From positions 1 through 64,000 of the forward strand of contig CAZSLI010000006.1 of the NCBI GenBank assembly GCA_964607705.1: a DNA stretch of 64,000 bases, in the 5' to 3' direction. The position numbers and the translations under genes are program-made. This document shows, piece by piece, positions 26,146 through 36,761 of this stretch. A model generated the notes under the pieces. That model did not search any database. It was not told the DNA's origin and saw only the letters and a program-made list of their open reading frames with translations. The first letter of the stretch is position 1, and each line of letters begins with the position of its first letter. This stretch comes from CAZSLI01 sp964607705 (GTDB lineage: Bacteria; Actinomycetota; Coriobacteriia; Anaerosomatales; PHET01).

Positions 26146-27156
26146 GTGGACACCTTGACCGACTTCGCCATACAGACCAGCGGCCTCGTGAAGCGCTTCG
26201 GCGACTTCACGGCGGTCGACTCGGTGGATCTCCGCGTCCGCCGAGGAGAGATCTACGGCTTCCTCGGCCCTAACGGGTCGGGCAAGACGACGACGATCCG
26301 GATGCTGACGGGCAACATGCTGCCCTCGAGCGGCTCCGGCAAAGTGCTCGGCCACGACATCGTGGCAGACGCCGAGGGGCTACGCCGCAGGATCGGCTAC
26401 ATGTCGCAGCGCTTCTCCCTCTTCGAGGACCTGACGGTCGACGAGAACCTGCGCTTCTATGCAGGTGTCTACGACGTGCCGCGTGAGCGGTTCGCCGAGC
26501 GCCGCCGCTATGTCCTCGAGATGGCCGACCTCGTAGGGCGTGAGAACGAGATCACGGCGAACCTTTCCGTGGGTTGGAAGCAGCGGCTGGCGCTGGGCGC
26601 CGCAACGATCCACGAACCGGATCTCCTGTTCTTGGACGAGCCGACCAGTGGCGTCGACCCCGTGGCTCGACGCCACTTCTGGGACCTTCTGTACGACCTG
26701 GCGGCCGGCGGCGTGACGCTCTTCGTGACCACGCACTACATGGACGAGGCGACCCACTGTCACCGGCTGGGCTTCATCTACAACGGGCGGATCGTCGCCG
26801 AGGGTACCCCGCACGAGATCCGAACCGAGTGCATGACGCAGCGCATCCTCGAAGTGCGCGCGCAGCCGTCGGATGTGGACCGCGTGCTCGACGCGCTGGA
26901 AGCGGACCCCGACGTGGCCGAGGCGTACCTCTCCGGAGCGACTTTGCACGCGGTGGTCGGCGCCACCGGCGCGGCCGGGCCGGGGTGCTCGCCATCGGCG
27001 GCCGAGGCCGCAGGCGACGCGGATGACGCGGCGGGCGCTCTTGGGTCGAGGCTCCGAGCGGCCGGCTTCTCGGCAGTCGAGGTCACGGCGGTCGAGGCGA
27101 CGATCGAGGACGTCTTCGTCAACCTGGTCGCCCGCGAACGGGAGGAGGGACGATGA
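26146..27156 (+). CDS. ABC exporter ATPase, YbhF C-half-like
   Basis: 336 residues from a GTG directly after the preceding stop; a TTG at 26155 is an alternative. Walker A GPNGSGKTT, signature variant LSVGWKQR, Walker B LLFLDEPT and the switch His in VTTHYMDEA are present. The SVGWKQR signature matches the C-terminal half of YbhF-type proteins. A Gly/Ala-rich tail of about 60 residues is unusual. It overlaps the TetR gene by four bases. Confidence 0.88.
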   Translation: MDTLTDFAIQTSGLVKRFGDFTAVDSVDLRVRRGEIYGFLGPNGSGKTTTIRMLTGNMLPSSGSGKVLGHDIVADAEGLRRRIGYMSQRFSLFEDLTVDENLRFYAGVYDVPRERFAERRRYVLEMADLVGRENEITANLSVGWKQRLALGAATIHEPDLLFLDEPTSGVDPVARRHFWDLLYDLAAGGVTLFVTTHYMDEATHCHRLGFIYNGRIVAEGTPHEIRTECMTQRILEVRAQPSDVDRVLDALEADPDVAEAYLSGATLHAVVGATGAAGPGCSPSAAEAAGDADDAAGALGSRLRAAGFSAVEVTAVEATIEDVFVNLVAREREEGR

Positions 27157-27782
27157 CCGCTGTCGCGAAGACCGACGTCGACGAGCACTTCTTCGGCGAG
27201 CTCGAGCCGGGGCGCAAGGGTGAGATCCTCGACGCGGCGGCCGTGGTGTTCTCGGAACGCGGGTACGATGCCGGATCGATGCGTGACATCGCTGGACGGG
27301 TCGGGGTCACTGAGCCTGCGATCTACCGCCACTTCCCCGGCAAGGAGGAGCTCTTCCTCTCGCTCATCCGACTCGCTGCCCGCCGCGCCCGCTCGGAGGC
27401 ATTCGCGCTCATCGACCGAGTACGTCCCGAGTGTGTCCGTGAGCAGATCGTCGACGCCATGGCAGACCGGCGCCGCGCCTTCAGGCGCTACGCTCCCGTA
27501 CTCAAGACGGTGATGACGGCCGCAGCGCACAATCCGCGCTTCCTGGAAGAGTTCCGTGACGGAATCGCGGTCCCCATCCGCGAGCGGCTCACAGTCAAGG
27601 CCTCCGAGGTCGATTCGGTGTTAGCCGTGCCCGAAGCCGACGCCACGCGCACCGAGCGAGTCCGGGCGCTCATGGCGCTGTTCATCGGCTTCGTGATCAG
27701 CTCAGCGATCCTCGAAGATCATGCCGACGAGGCGGTCGCCGACGCCGCTCTACGGGTTATGCGCTGGGACGTCCGCGACTGA
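27153..27782 (+). CDS. TetR-family repressor of the efflux operon
   Basis: 209 residues. N-terminal HTH: AAAVVFSERGYDAGSMRDIA then VTEPAIYRHFPGKEELF, followed by an all-helical ligand domain. Last in the operon and overlapping the ATPase start frame by four bases (ATGA). It probably represses the operon at the palindromes upstream and responds to the exported compound, as CecR (YbiH) does for ybhGFSR. The ligand is unknown. Confidence 0.88.
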   Translation: MTAVAKTDVDEHFFGELEPGRKGEILDAAAVVFSERGYDAGSMRDIAGRVGVTEPAIYRHFPGKEELFLSLIRLAARRARSEAFALIDRVRPECVREQIVDAMADRRRAFRRYAPVLKTVMTAAAHNPRFLEEFRDGIAVPIRERLTVKASEVDSVLAVPEADATRTERVRALMALFIGFVISSAILEDHADEAVADAALRVMRWDVRD

Positions 27783-29148
27783 CGCCTCGCGCGGCGATGA
27801 TCCCGCTGATGCCGGCCTGCACCAGGCCGCGCGTCACGCCCGCTCCGTCACCGATCGCGTAGAGGCCGGAGATCGAGGTCTGAAGGTCATCTCCCACGCT
27901 GACCCGACTTGAGTAGAACTTCACCTCGACGCCATAGAAGAACGTGTTCGGCCCGGCGATACCCGGCACGAGCACGTCCATCGCCTCGATGAACTCCAGG
28001 ATGTCGGTGAGGTGCCGATACGGCAGGACCGCCGAGAGGTCTCCCGGCGTCGCATGACTCATGGTGGGCGCGATGAGTGACTGGCTCATGCGCTCGGGGG
28101 TGGAACGCCGTCCGGCCTTGAGGTCGCTGTAGCGTTGGACGAGTATCCCGTCGCCGAGGAGGTTCGCGAGCTTGGCGATCGAGCGACCGTAGGTGATCGG
28201 GTCGCGGAACGGCTCGGTGAAGCGCTGGCTCACGAGCACGGCGAAGTTGGTCGCCTCGGTCCTGCGCTCGGCATAGCTGTGCCCGTTCACGGTCACCACG
28301 TCGCCGTAGCTCTCGGTGGACACCTCGCCGTAGGGGTTCATGCAGAAGGTGCGCACCGCGTCGCCGAACGACTTCGTATGGTAGACCAGCTTCGCCTCGT
28401 ACAGGGGCGTGGTCAGGCGCTCCATGATCGGTGCCGGACACTCGACGCGGACGCCGATGTCGACGGCGTTGTTGGTGAGCACTATTCCCAGGGCCTTCGC
28501 CTGCTCGGCGAGCCAGTCGGCACCCTCCCTGCCGGGTGCCGCGATAACGGCAGACGCCGTGGCGACCGTGCCGTCGGACAGCTCGACTCCGGTGACGCGG
28601 CCATCCTCGGCGAGAATCCGTGACGCGGCGACCTCTGTGCGAACCTCAACGCCGACGCTCTCAAGATGCATGCGCATGGCATCCAGCACCTGCGGGGAGC
28701 GGTCGGTGCCGAGGTGCCGGATCTGCATGGGCACGAGTCGCATGCCGGCCATGGTCGCCTCGCGCTCGAGGGCTGCGGCGGTCGCGGCGTCGGGTCCATG
28801 GACCTCGTGCGTCGCGCCGAACTCCAGCCAGAGCTCGTCCCCGTACTCGATGAGCTCGTTGAGCGCGGCCGGCTCGACGTAGTCGGGAAGCCATCCGCCG
28901 ACCTCACTGGTGAGGGTGAGCTTCCCGTCCGAGAACGCTCCCGCGCCGCCCCAGCCGGTCATGATGTCGCACGTGCGGCAGCCGACACACGACGTCTCCC
29001 GCGCGGGACACCGCCGCTTGGCGATTGTGTGGCCCTTCTCGACGATGAGGATGCGGCTCGGCGGCTCAGGAAGCCGAGTGAGCTCCAATGCCGAGAAGAT
29101 GCCGGCGGGGCCGGCTCCCACTATGACGACGTCGTATGCAGCAGACAC
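27757..29148 (-). CDS. FAD-dependent oxidoreductase (COG2509-type)
   Basis: 463 residues from a GTG at 29148 with GAGGTG 8 bases upstream. N-terminal FAD-binding VVIVGAGPAGIFSAL, a RRCPARETSCVGC Cys-rich motif, GWGGAGAFSDGKL and the closing ISGLYAIGDGAG site. Members of this group are uncharacterised flavoproteins. The Cys cluster may bind a metal or form a redox site. Its last 26 bases overlap the convergent TetR gene. Confidence 0.82.
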   Translation of the reverse strand: MSAAYDVVIVGAGPAGIFSALELTRLPEPPSRILIVEKGHTIAKRRCPARETSCVGCRTCDIMTGWGGAGAFSDGKLTLTSEVGGWLPDYVEPAALNELIEYGDELWLEFGATHEVHGPDAATAAALEREATMAGMRLVPMQIRHLGTDRSPQVLDAMRMHLESVGVEVRTEVAASRILAEDGRVTGVELSDGTVATASAVIAAPGREGADWLAEQAKALGIVLTNNAVDIGVRVECPAPIMERLTTPLYEAKLVYHTKSFGDAVRTFCMNPYGEVSTESYGDVVTVNGHSYAERRTEATNFAVLVSQRFTEPFRDPITYGRSIAKLANLLGDGILVQRYSDLKAGRRSTPERMSQSLIAPTMSHATPGDLSAVLPYRHLTDILEFIEAMDVLVPGIAGPNTFFYGVEVKFYSSRVSVGDDLQTSISGLYAIGDGAGVTRGLVQAGISGIIAARGVSRGRPSA

Positions 29149-29301
29149 TTGAAGCACACCTCTCGGTCCAAGTCCGTGAGCTGGTCGCTTTCGGACACCG
29201 CGAAGTATCTTACCTGCCGTGTCAAGAGCACAGGACGAAAGGTATATCAAGGCTGACGAACGGTCACCTGCGAACGAAGAGCGGGGGCTGCGGGCCGATG
29301 A

Positions 29302-30675
29302 CTATGCGCCTTGTTTGGTGAGGTCCACGAACTTCGTGAACCGGTCCATGAACACCAACGGGATGGTATCGAGGGGTCCGTTGCGGTGCTTCGCGACGAT
29401 CAACTCCGCGATTCCACGCGCCGGGCGGCCCTCTTCCTCCTCGGTGCCAGGACTCGTGTTCCGGTCGATGAACATGACCACGTCAGCGTCCTGCTCGATG
29501 GCGCCGGACTCTCGCAGGTCCGAAAGCATCGGCTTCTTCCCTGCGCGCTGCTCCACGGCTCGGGACAGCTGTGACAGAGCGATGACCGGTACTCCGAGCT
29601 CCTTCGCGAGGATCTTGAGTCCTCGGGATATCTCCGAGATCTCCACCTGCCGGTTCTCGCTACGCCGATTCTGCGGCTGCATGAGCTGGAGGTAGTCGAC
29701 GATGATCAGGCCCTTCTCCTTGTTCTGGAACTGGCGGCGGGCCTTTGCGCGCACTTCCAGGATGGAGATGGAAGGGGTGTCGTCGACGATGAAGTCGAGG
29801 TTTGCGAGCCGGCCCATCGCCGTGTGGATGGAGTGCCAGTCCGAGTCCTTGAGATAACCGGTCCGCACGTCCTGGAGATTGATCCGAGCCTCGGAGCACA
29901 GGACACGCTGGACCAGCTGCTCGGCGGACATCTCGAGAGAGAAGACGGCTACCGAGGCCCCCTCCTTGGCCGCGTTGACGGCCATGTTCAGCGCGAGCGC
30001 GGTCTTTCCCACGGCGGGCCGGGCGGCCAGGATGCACAGGTCGCCGGGATGGAGGCCCGCCAGCAACTTGTCGAGGTCCTTGAAGCCCGTGGGCGTGCCG
30101 GTGATGTGGTCCTTGTTCTCGTACATCTTCTCGAGCTGGTGGAACGACAGCTTGAGAAGCTCGTTGATGCCGCGGAAGTTGCTTGAAACGCGCTTGTTCG
30201 TGACCTGAAAGATCATGCGCTCAGCGTCTTCGACGACCTGATCCATGTCGTCAGGGGCGTCGTAGCCCAAGGCGACGATCTGCGTCGCCGCCGTGATGAG
30301 CTGACGCAGCATCGAGGTGCGGGAGACGATGTCCGAATACGTCTCCCAGTTGGCCGTGGTCGGCACCGCGCCCGAGAGTTCCAGCAGGTACGGCTTGCCG
30401 CCCACGGCGTCGAGCTGGTCGAGTGACTCCAGTCGGTCCGCGAGCGACAGATGGTCCACAGGGACGGAGCGGCCGTAGAGGTCGTTCATCGCCGAGAAGA
30501 TCTTCGCGTGAGCCGGGCGATAGAAGTCATCGATCTTTACCGCGTTCAGGGCGCCCTCGACAACGTCAGGCGACAGAAGCATGGCACCGAGCAGCGCCTG
30601 CTCGGCCTCCAGATTCTGCGGCGGTATCCGCTCGAGCTTGCGCTCACTGAAATCGGCGGGAATGACGTTGGCCAT
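29302..30675 (-). CDS. dnaB: Replicative DNA helicase DnaB
   Basis: 457 residues from ATG 30675. N-terminal primase-interaction domain (PPQNLEAEQALLGAML), then the RecA-like core with ARPAVGKTALALN, VDYLQLM, SQLSRAVEQRAGKKP and SDLRESGAIEQDAD. No intein interrupts it. Unwinds DNA at the fork and loads primase. It follows the rpsF-ssb-rpsR-rplI set, a common arrangement near bacterial origins, with a 245-base spacer carrying DnaA-box-like sites and a terminator. Confidence 0.96.
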   Translation of the reverse strand: MANVIPADFSERKLERIPPQNLEAEQALLGAMLLSPDVVEGALNAVKIDDFYRPAHAKIFSAMNDLYGRSVPVDHLSLADRLESLDQLDAVGGKPYLLELSGAVPTTANWETYSDIVSRTSMLRQLITAATQIVALGYDAPDDMDQVVEDAERMIFQVTNKRVSSNFRGINELLKLSFHQLEKMYENKDHITGTPTGFKDLDKLLAGLHPGDLCILAARPAVGKTALALNMAVNAAKEGASVAVFSLEMSAEQLVQRVLCSEARINLQDVRTGYLKDSDWHSIHTAMGRLANLDFIVDDTPSISILEVRAKARRQFQNKEKGLIIVDYLQLMQPQNRRSENRQVEISEISRGLKILAKELGVPVIALSQLSRAVEQRAGKKPMLSDLRESGAIEQDADVVMFIDRNTSPGTEEEEGRPARGIAELIVAKHRNGPLDTIPLVFMDRFTKFVDLTKQGA

Positions 30676-30752
30676 GCAGCTGAGCCCCCTGCTTTTGAAG
30701 TGCGGTCTTGTGCGTGCTGATGGTAGCGTCTGGGTGTGACGCGTTGCGGCCC

Positions 30753-30832
30753 TGTGGATTCCGTGCACAGCTGGCGGTGCAAAAGACGACGCCGTCGACC
30801 TGCGGCGGAACCGGTTATCCACACTATCCACG
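30753..30832. promoter_or_regulatory. Three DnaA-box-like sites upstream of dnaB
   Basis: TTATCCACA (30815-30823) is a perfect consensus DnaA box. CTATCCACG (30824-30832) follows directly in the same direction, and TGTGGATTC (30753-30761, reverse of GAATCCACA) lies nearby. They sit between the rplI terminator and the dnaB start. Confidence 0.55.
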
Positions 30833-30861
30833 GGTCGGCTGCGTGGTTGCCTCAGGACAAG

Positions 30862-30896
30862 ACAGCGCCGCCCCGGTCGACCCGGGACGGCGCTGT
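30862..30896 (-). terminator. Terminator after rplI
   Basis: ACAGCGCCG and CGGCGCTGT form a 9-base-pair stem with inner pairing CCCGG/CCGGG. On the minus strand CTTGTCC follows. It separates the ribosomal genes from dnaB. Confidence 0.7.
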
Positions 30897-30920
30897 GCGG
30901 GACTCGCTTGGCGCTGCGGA

Positions 30921-31523
30921 CTACTCAGCGGCCTCTTCGGCAGCGGGCTCCTCGGCAGCCTCGTCAGCGACGGGCTCCGGGGACTCCTCGGCGATCTGCT
31001 CACCGATCTCGACGAATGCATCGCCCTCGGCGGTGACGCCCTCGGCCTCGACCACGACGGTCTCGGGGATGGGCGCGCCCTCGGCGACGACGGACACGGT
31101 CAGGGTGGCCTTCACCTCGCGGTAGACGGAAACGTCAACTGCGTGCGGGCCGACCTCCTTGATCGCGCCGTGGGTCTCGATCTTGCGGCGATCGACCTCG
31201 ACACCGAGCTGCTCGGCGATCGCGGCCTCGATCATCATCGCGGTGATCGAGCCGAACAGGCGGCCCTCCTCACCTACCTTGGCGGAGATGGTGACCGTCT
31301 TGCCTTCGAGCGCGTTGCGCATGGAGTCGGCGCTGCCCATACGCTGGGCCTCGCGCTTCTCGATGTTGTGCTTGCGCTGCTCAAGCTGCTTGAGGTTGCC
31401 GGAGGTGGCCTGGATGGCGACCTTTCGCGGCAGCAGGTAATTCACGGCGAAGCCATGGGCCACGTCGATGACGTCGCCCTCGCCTCCACGACCCTTGAGC
31501 TCCTGCAACAGGATGACCTTCAT
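30921..31523 (-). CDS. rplI: Large ribosomal subunit protein bL9 with an acidic tail
   Basis: 200 residues. The first ~148 are standard bL9: MKVILLQELKGRGGEGDV, the N-terminal rRNA-binding domain, a long helix and the C-terminal domain. About 50 more residues, rich in Glu and Ala with EEPAAEEAAE at the end, extend past the usual length. It is in the rpsF-ssb-rpsR-rplI operon, 27 bases after rpsR. Confidence 0.96.
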   Translation of the reverse strand: MKVILLQELKGRGGEGDVIDVAHGFAVNYLLPRKVAIQATSGNLKQLEQRKHNIEKREAQRMGSADSMRNALEGKTVTISAKVGEEGRLFGSITAMMIEAAIAEQLGVEVDRRKIETHGAIKEVGPHAVDVSVYREVKATLTVSVVAEGAPIPETVVVEAEGVTAEGDAFVEIGEQIAEESPEPVADEAAEEPAAEEAAE

Positions 31524-31549
31524 TGATACTCCTTCAGTCGCGTGGTGGC

Positions 31550-31810
31550 TTAGCGGCCCTTGCCGCCGATGCGACCGCTGACAACCGGCACGGCGTAGGG
31601 CAGCAGAGCCATCTCGCGCGCACGCTTGATGGCCGTGGACAGCTTGTGCTGGTGCTGCGCGCAGTTGCCGGACACACGGCGCGGCTTGATCTTGCCGCGG
31701 TCGGTCATGAACTTGCGCAGCATCTGCGAGTCCTTGTAGTCGATGTACTCGACGTGATCCTTACAGAACTGGCAGTACTTGCGACGGGGCTTGCGACCGT
31801 AATCGGACAT
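31550..31810 (-). CDS. rpsR: Small ribosomal subunit protein bS18, zinc-ligand type
   Basis: 86 residues. Binds 16S rRNA with bS6. The N-terminus carries YCQFC and a later Cys-His pair (GNCAQHQHK), the metal-binding (C+) form. The core LRKFMTDRGKIKPRRV is standard. Confidence 0.97.
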   Translation of the reverse strand: MSDYGRKPRRKYCQFCKDHVEYIDYKDSQMLRKFMTDRGKIKPRRVSGNCAQHQHKLSTAIKRAREMALLPYAVPVVSGRIGGKGR

Positions 31811-31877
31811 GTGCGAAACGACCTCCTTCCGCGTCTATCGCGGGTTCGGGTTACGCGCCTTTTGGCGCGAGTAGTGT

Positions 31878-32315
31878 CTAGAAGGGGATGTCGTCCTCGA
31901 AGACGGGTTCGGACGGCTTGGATGCCGGAGCGGGCGCAGAATAATCGCCGCCGCGACCTCCACCTCCACCGTTACCTTCTCCACGCGAGGACATGAACTC
32001 GATGTCGTCGGCGATGATCTCCACCTTGCTGCGCTTGTCGCCCGTGTTCTTGTCTTCCCACGAGCTCCAGCGGAGCTTGCCTTCGATAGCGACCTTGCTG
32101 CCCTTGGAGAGGAAGCGCGACAACGACTCACCGCGCTGCCCGAAGACAACGACGTCGAAGAAGTTGGGCACGTCTTCCCACTCACCGGACTGCGAGTTCT
32201 TGCGGCGGTCGTTCACGGCGATCCCCATGTTGAGGACAGCCATGCCGCCTGCGGTCGAACGCAGTTCCGGGTCACGGGTCAGGTTGCCTGTGATGACGAC
32301 TCGGTTGATGCTCAT
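31878..32315 (-). CDS. ssb: Single-stranded DNA-binding protein Ssb
   Basis: 145 residues from ATG 32315. An OB fold (NRVVITGNLTRDPELR, VAIEGKLRWSSWED) is followed by a Gly-rich linker and the acidic tip DDIPF that recruits partner proteins. Between rpsF and rpsR as in many bacteria. Coats single-stranded DNA in replication and repair. Confidence 0.97.
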   Translation of the reverse strand: MSINRVVITGNLTRDPELRSTAGGMAVLNMGIAVNDRRKNSQSGEWEDVPNFFDVVVFGQRGESLSRFLSKGSKVAIEGKLRWSSWEDKNTGDKRSKVEIIADDIEFMSSRGEGNGGGGGRGGDYSAPAPASKPSEPVFEDDIPF

Positions 32316-32394
32316 AACTCGATACCACCTTCTACTGGTCACGGACTCGGGTATCCGACCCTCATCCGCAGTTCTCGCTCACGCGAGCGGTGCG

Positions 32395-32688
32395 CTAGGC
32401 GCGGTCCTCGCGGTTCACGATCATGTAGCGGACGACAGGGTCGGTGATGTGCAGCACCCGGTCGAGCTCGGCGATAGCGGCCGGCGCAGTGTGGAAATCG
32501 ATGAGCGTGTAGTCGCCCTCGGTGATCTTGCCGATCTCGAAAGCAAGCTTGCGCTTACCCCACGAATCGACGTTGTCCACGACGCCCCCGTCCCCGGTGA
32601 TGACACCCTGGAACTTGTCCAGGACGGCGGCACGGGACTCCTCGTCGAGGGAGGGATCAAGAAGAAGCAATAGTTCGTAAGCCTTCAC
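32395..32688 (-). CDS. rpsF: Small ribosomal subunit protein bS6
   Basis: 97 residues from a GTG at 32688 with AGGAGGTG 5 bases upstream. Ferredoxin-like fold: MKAYELLLLLDPSL, then YTLIDFHTAPAAIAELDR. Pairs with bS18 on 16S rRNA. It lies 18 bases after the M23 peptidase gene, which may therefore share its transcript. Confidence 0.96.
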   Translation of the reverse strand: MKAYELLLLLDPSLDEESRAAVLDKFQGVITGDGGVVDNVDSWGKRKLAFEIGKITEGDYTLIDFHTAPAAIAELDRVLHITDPVVRYMIVNREDRA

Positions 32689-32706
32689 GTATTCACCTCC
32701 TCTGGG

Positions 32707-33774
32707 CTAGTGGCCCCGGGACTGTGAAGGCAGCGGCCCGGAGCAGGATGTGAGCCCGCAGAGTGTATCACCGGCTTTTAGGTGCTGCAACAGGATCCCA
32801 AGCCGGTCTGACACGGGCGGGTGAGCGACACGACGAGCAAGTGCGCGACGCGTGAGAAGAAGCGTCGAACCAAAGGCGACGATTGCCATTACACCGGCCG
32901 CCGACGCCGGAGAGCCGAGCCGGGTCGGCACGGAGGGCGCAGCGGGGTGAGGTACTGCGGATCTCGGGGCCGTCCGACCGCCTCCTCGCGCCGCTCCCAC
33001 AGCGACACCGGCCACAACAGGTACCGCTGCGGGCACCGCGCTAGCGACAGAGACCCCCGGGGCGATCTGCGCTCCCGCCGAGGCCGCGCGCGGCGCGGGC
33101 GCGGCCTGCACTGCGGCTGCCGCTGCGGGAACGGGCGCGCACGCCGACCCAGTCACAACCGGAACCGAGGCGGCGCCAACCACCACGGGCGCCGCGGGCG
33201 CCGCGTGCTCAGACACCCGCGCGGGGCTCGGTGCTGACTCCCCTTCCCCCGCCGGCGCCAAGACCGGCACGAGCAGGCAGGTCGGGTCCGTGTACACCCC
33301 GGCCTTCTTCAGCCCGACGTGGAGGTGTCGTTGTGGCGAAGATGGGTCGCCCTCCTGCGCTACTGTGCCCAGGCTATCGCCGGCGCCGACCAGGTCTCCC
33401 GCGACAACCGAGGTCTGCTCGAACGGGAGCATCGTGACGACACCCTCTGCTGTCTCCAGCGTAAGCGCTACGACGGTCCCACCATGCGGCCCGGGTACGC
33501 GGCCGGCGAACCGCACGATGCCGTCACGAGGGGCCGTCGCTTCATTCCCCACTGCCAGGTCGACGCCGCGGTGTGTAGACGAGGTTCCGTCCGGTGCGGT
33601 GTAGGTTGAGCAGAAACCCAGCAGAACATCGCCCGACAACGCGCACGATGACGAGGCGTGCGCGAACAGGATGACGGCAGCGAGGACTGAGACGAAGACG
33701 ATGCGCTTCACCGTGATCACCACATTCACGGCGAGGGCGGGAGACCGGGGCCGATACGAACACTTGTTCGCCAC
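32707..33774 (-). CDS. Secreted M23-family (LytM-like) peptidase
   Basis: 355 residues from a GTG at 33774 (a GTG a few codons later is possible; no clear ribosome site). A signal or anchor helix (VFVSVLAAVILFAHA) precedes the M23 fold, whose zinc ligands are His and Asp in HRGVDLA and the second His of HLHVG. After residue ~175 comes a long Ala/Pro/Val-rich linker and a second hydrophobic stretch (VMAIVAFGSTLLL), so the protein may be held at the surface by its C-terminal helix. It probably cuts peptidoglycan cross-bridges. The tail after the helix has two Cys. Confidence 0.78.
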   Translation of the reverse strand: MANKCSYRPRSPALAVNVVITVKRIVFVSVLAAVILFAHASSSCALSGDVLLGFCSTYTAPDGTSSTHRGVDLAVGNEATAPRDGIVRFAGRVPGPHGGTVVALTLETAEGVVTMLPFEQTSVVAGDLVGAGDSLGTVAQEGDPSSPQRHLHVGLKKAGVYTDPTCLLVPVLAPAGEGESAPSPARVSEHAAPAAPVVVGAASVPVVTGSACAPVPAAAAAVQAAPAPRAASAGAQIAPGVSVASAVPAAVPVVAGVAVGAARGGGRTAPRSAVPHPAAPSVPTRLGSPASAAGVMAIVAFGSTLLLTRRALARRVAHPPVSDRLGILLQHLKAGDTLCGLTSCSGPLPSQSRGH

Positions 33775-33805
33775 AAACCGGCGTATTCCTGCTTGAGAAC
33801 GAAAG

Positions 33806-33829
33806 CGGCCGCCGATCTCTCGGCGGCCG
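33806..33829 (-). terminator. Terminator of the tRNA-Gly gene
   Basis: CGGCCGCCGA and TCGGCGGCCG form a 10-base-pair stem with a TCTC loop. On the minus strand CTTTCGTTCTC follows. It lies 10 bases past the tRNA 3' end. Confidence 0.8.
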
Positions 33830-33839
33830 AATCATCACA

Positions 33840-33914
33840 TGGAGCGGGTGACCGGACTCGAACCGGCAACTTTCAGCTTGGGAAGCTGACGCTCTACCAT
33901 TGAACTACACCCGC
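33840..33914 (-). tRNA. tRNA-Gly (anticodon CCC), CCA encoded
   Basis: 75 bases including CCA. Acceptor stem GCGGGTG/CACCCGC, D arm TAGTTCAATGGTA, anticodon loop TTCCCAA (anticodon CCC, reads GGG), T arm CCGG-TTCGAGT-CCGG, discriminator T. All arms pair. Confidence 0.96.
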
Positions 33915-33961
33915 GTGACCGCGCCTTATCCCTGCGGCGCGCATCATTCTAGCAAAACAAA

Positions 33962-33992
33962 CGGCCCCGTCCGGGATACCCGGGCGGGGCCG
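33962..33992 (-). terminator. hppA terminator
   Basis: CGGCCCCGTCCGGG and CCCGGGCGGGGCCG pair over 14 positions (one G-T) with an ATA loop. On the minus strand TTTGTTTTG follows. Strong intrinsic terminator 20 bases past the hppA stop. Confidence 0.92.
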
Positions 33993-34011
33993 ATGTGATA
34001 CATCGAGCGTG

Positions 34012-36183
<2,172 letters not shown>

Positions 36184-36399
36184 GTTCCCTCCAGGTTCGA
36201 AAGTGCGGCTTCGATTGCCGGACCGCACCCCCTTCAAGTCGCGCACATTCTAGGCGAACTCGCCCACCACGACTACTCATGACCTGTCGCGTGCGAGTGG
36301 GGGACTACTCGGCGGGGGTGTATAGCGAGCCATTCACGATGCGCTCGCGGTGCGCAGGGCAGCCAGTCTCTCGACTGCGAGGCCGGCCGAAAACGCAAA

Positions 36400-36427
36400 G
36401 ACGCCGCCGACTTCAGTCGACGGCGTC
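36400..36427 (-). terminator. Terminator after the zinc-ribbon gene
   Basis: GACGCCG and CGGCGTC enclose a CGACT/AGTCG inner helix. On the minus strand TTTGCGTTTTC follows. Confidence 0.85.
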
Positions 36428-36455
36428 CGAGCGTAAAGCGGAAAAACGAGATCGA

Positions 36456-36602
36456 CTACTTGCCGATCTTGAAGATCTTCGTGCCGCAATCCGGGCAGGT
36501 GCCCTGGGTGGCCGGACGCCCGTTCTTCATCGTGATTTCCTGGGGGTCCACGATCTCCTTCTTGGCCTTGCACTTCACGCAGTAACCTTCTTTGGCAGCC
36601 AT
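36456..36602 (-). CDS. 48-residue zinc-ribbon protein (DUF5679-like)
   Basis: ATG at 36602 has GAGGAGGTGA upstream and the frame ends TAG at 36456. Sequence starts MAAKEGYCVKCKAK and has a second pair in GTCPDCGTKIFK: two CxxC knuckles, basic surface. It resembles the small zinc ribbons of topoisomerase tails, and it probably binds nucleic acid or a partner protein. Its own terminator follows. It stands alone between hppA and DUF1461. Confidence 0.8.
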   Translation of the reverse strand: MAAKEGYCVKCKAKKEIVDPQEITMKNGRPATQGTCPDCGTKIFKIGK

Positions 36603-36761
36603 TCGCTGTCACCTCCTCGTCAGCGACCGGATGTCTCAGTCCACCTGGACCAAAACCCCGGCCGAATCCCCCGGCTATACGAGCTTCGTCGCTCGATTCG
36701 GTAAGAGTCTACACGGACGAACACGTTTGTCACGCGCCTAAAGCATCGTCCTCGCGAGCGG

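Noticed and set aside
30676..30920. Chromosomal replication origin
   Set aside because: Only three DnaA-like boxes, no AT-rich unwinding region and no dnaA gene in the window.
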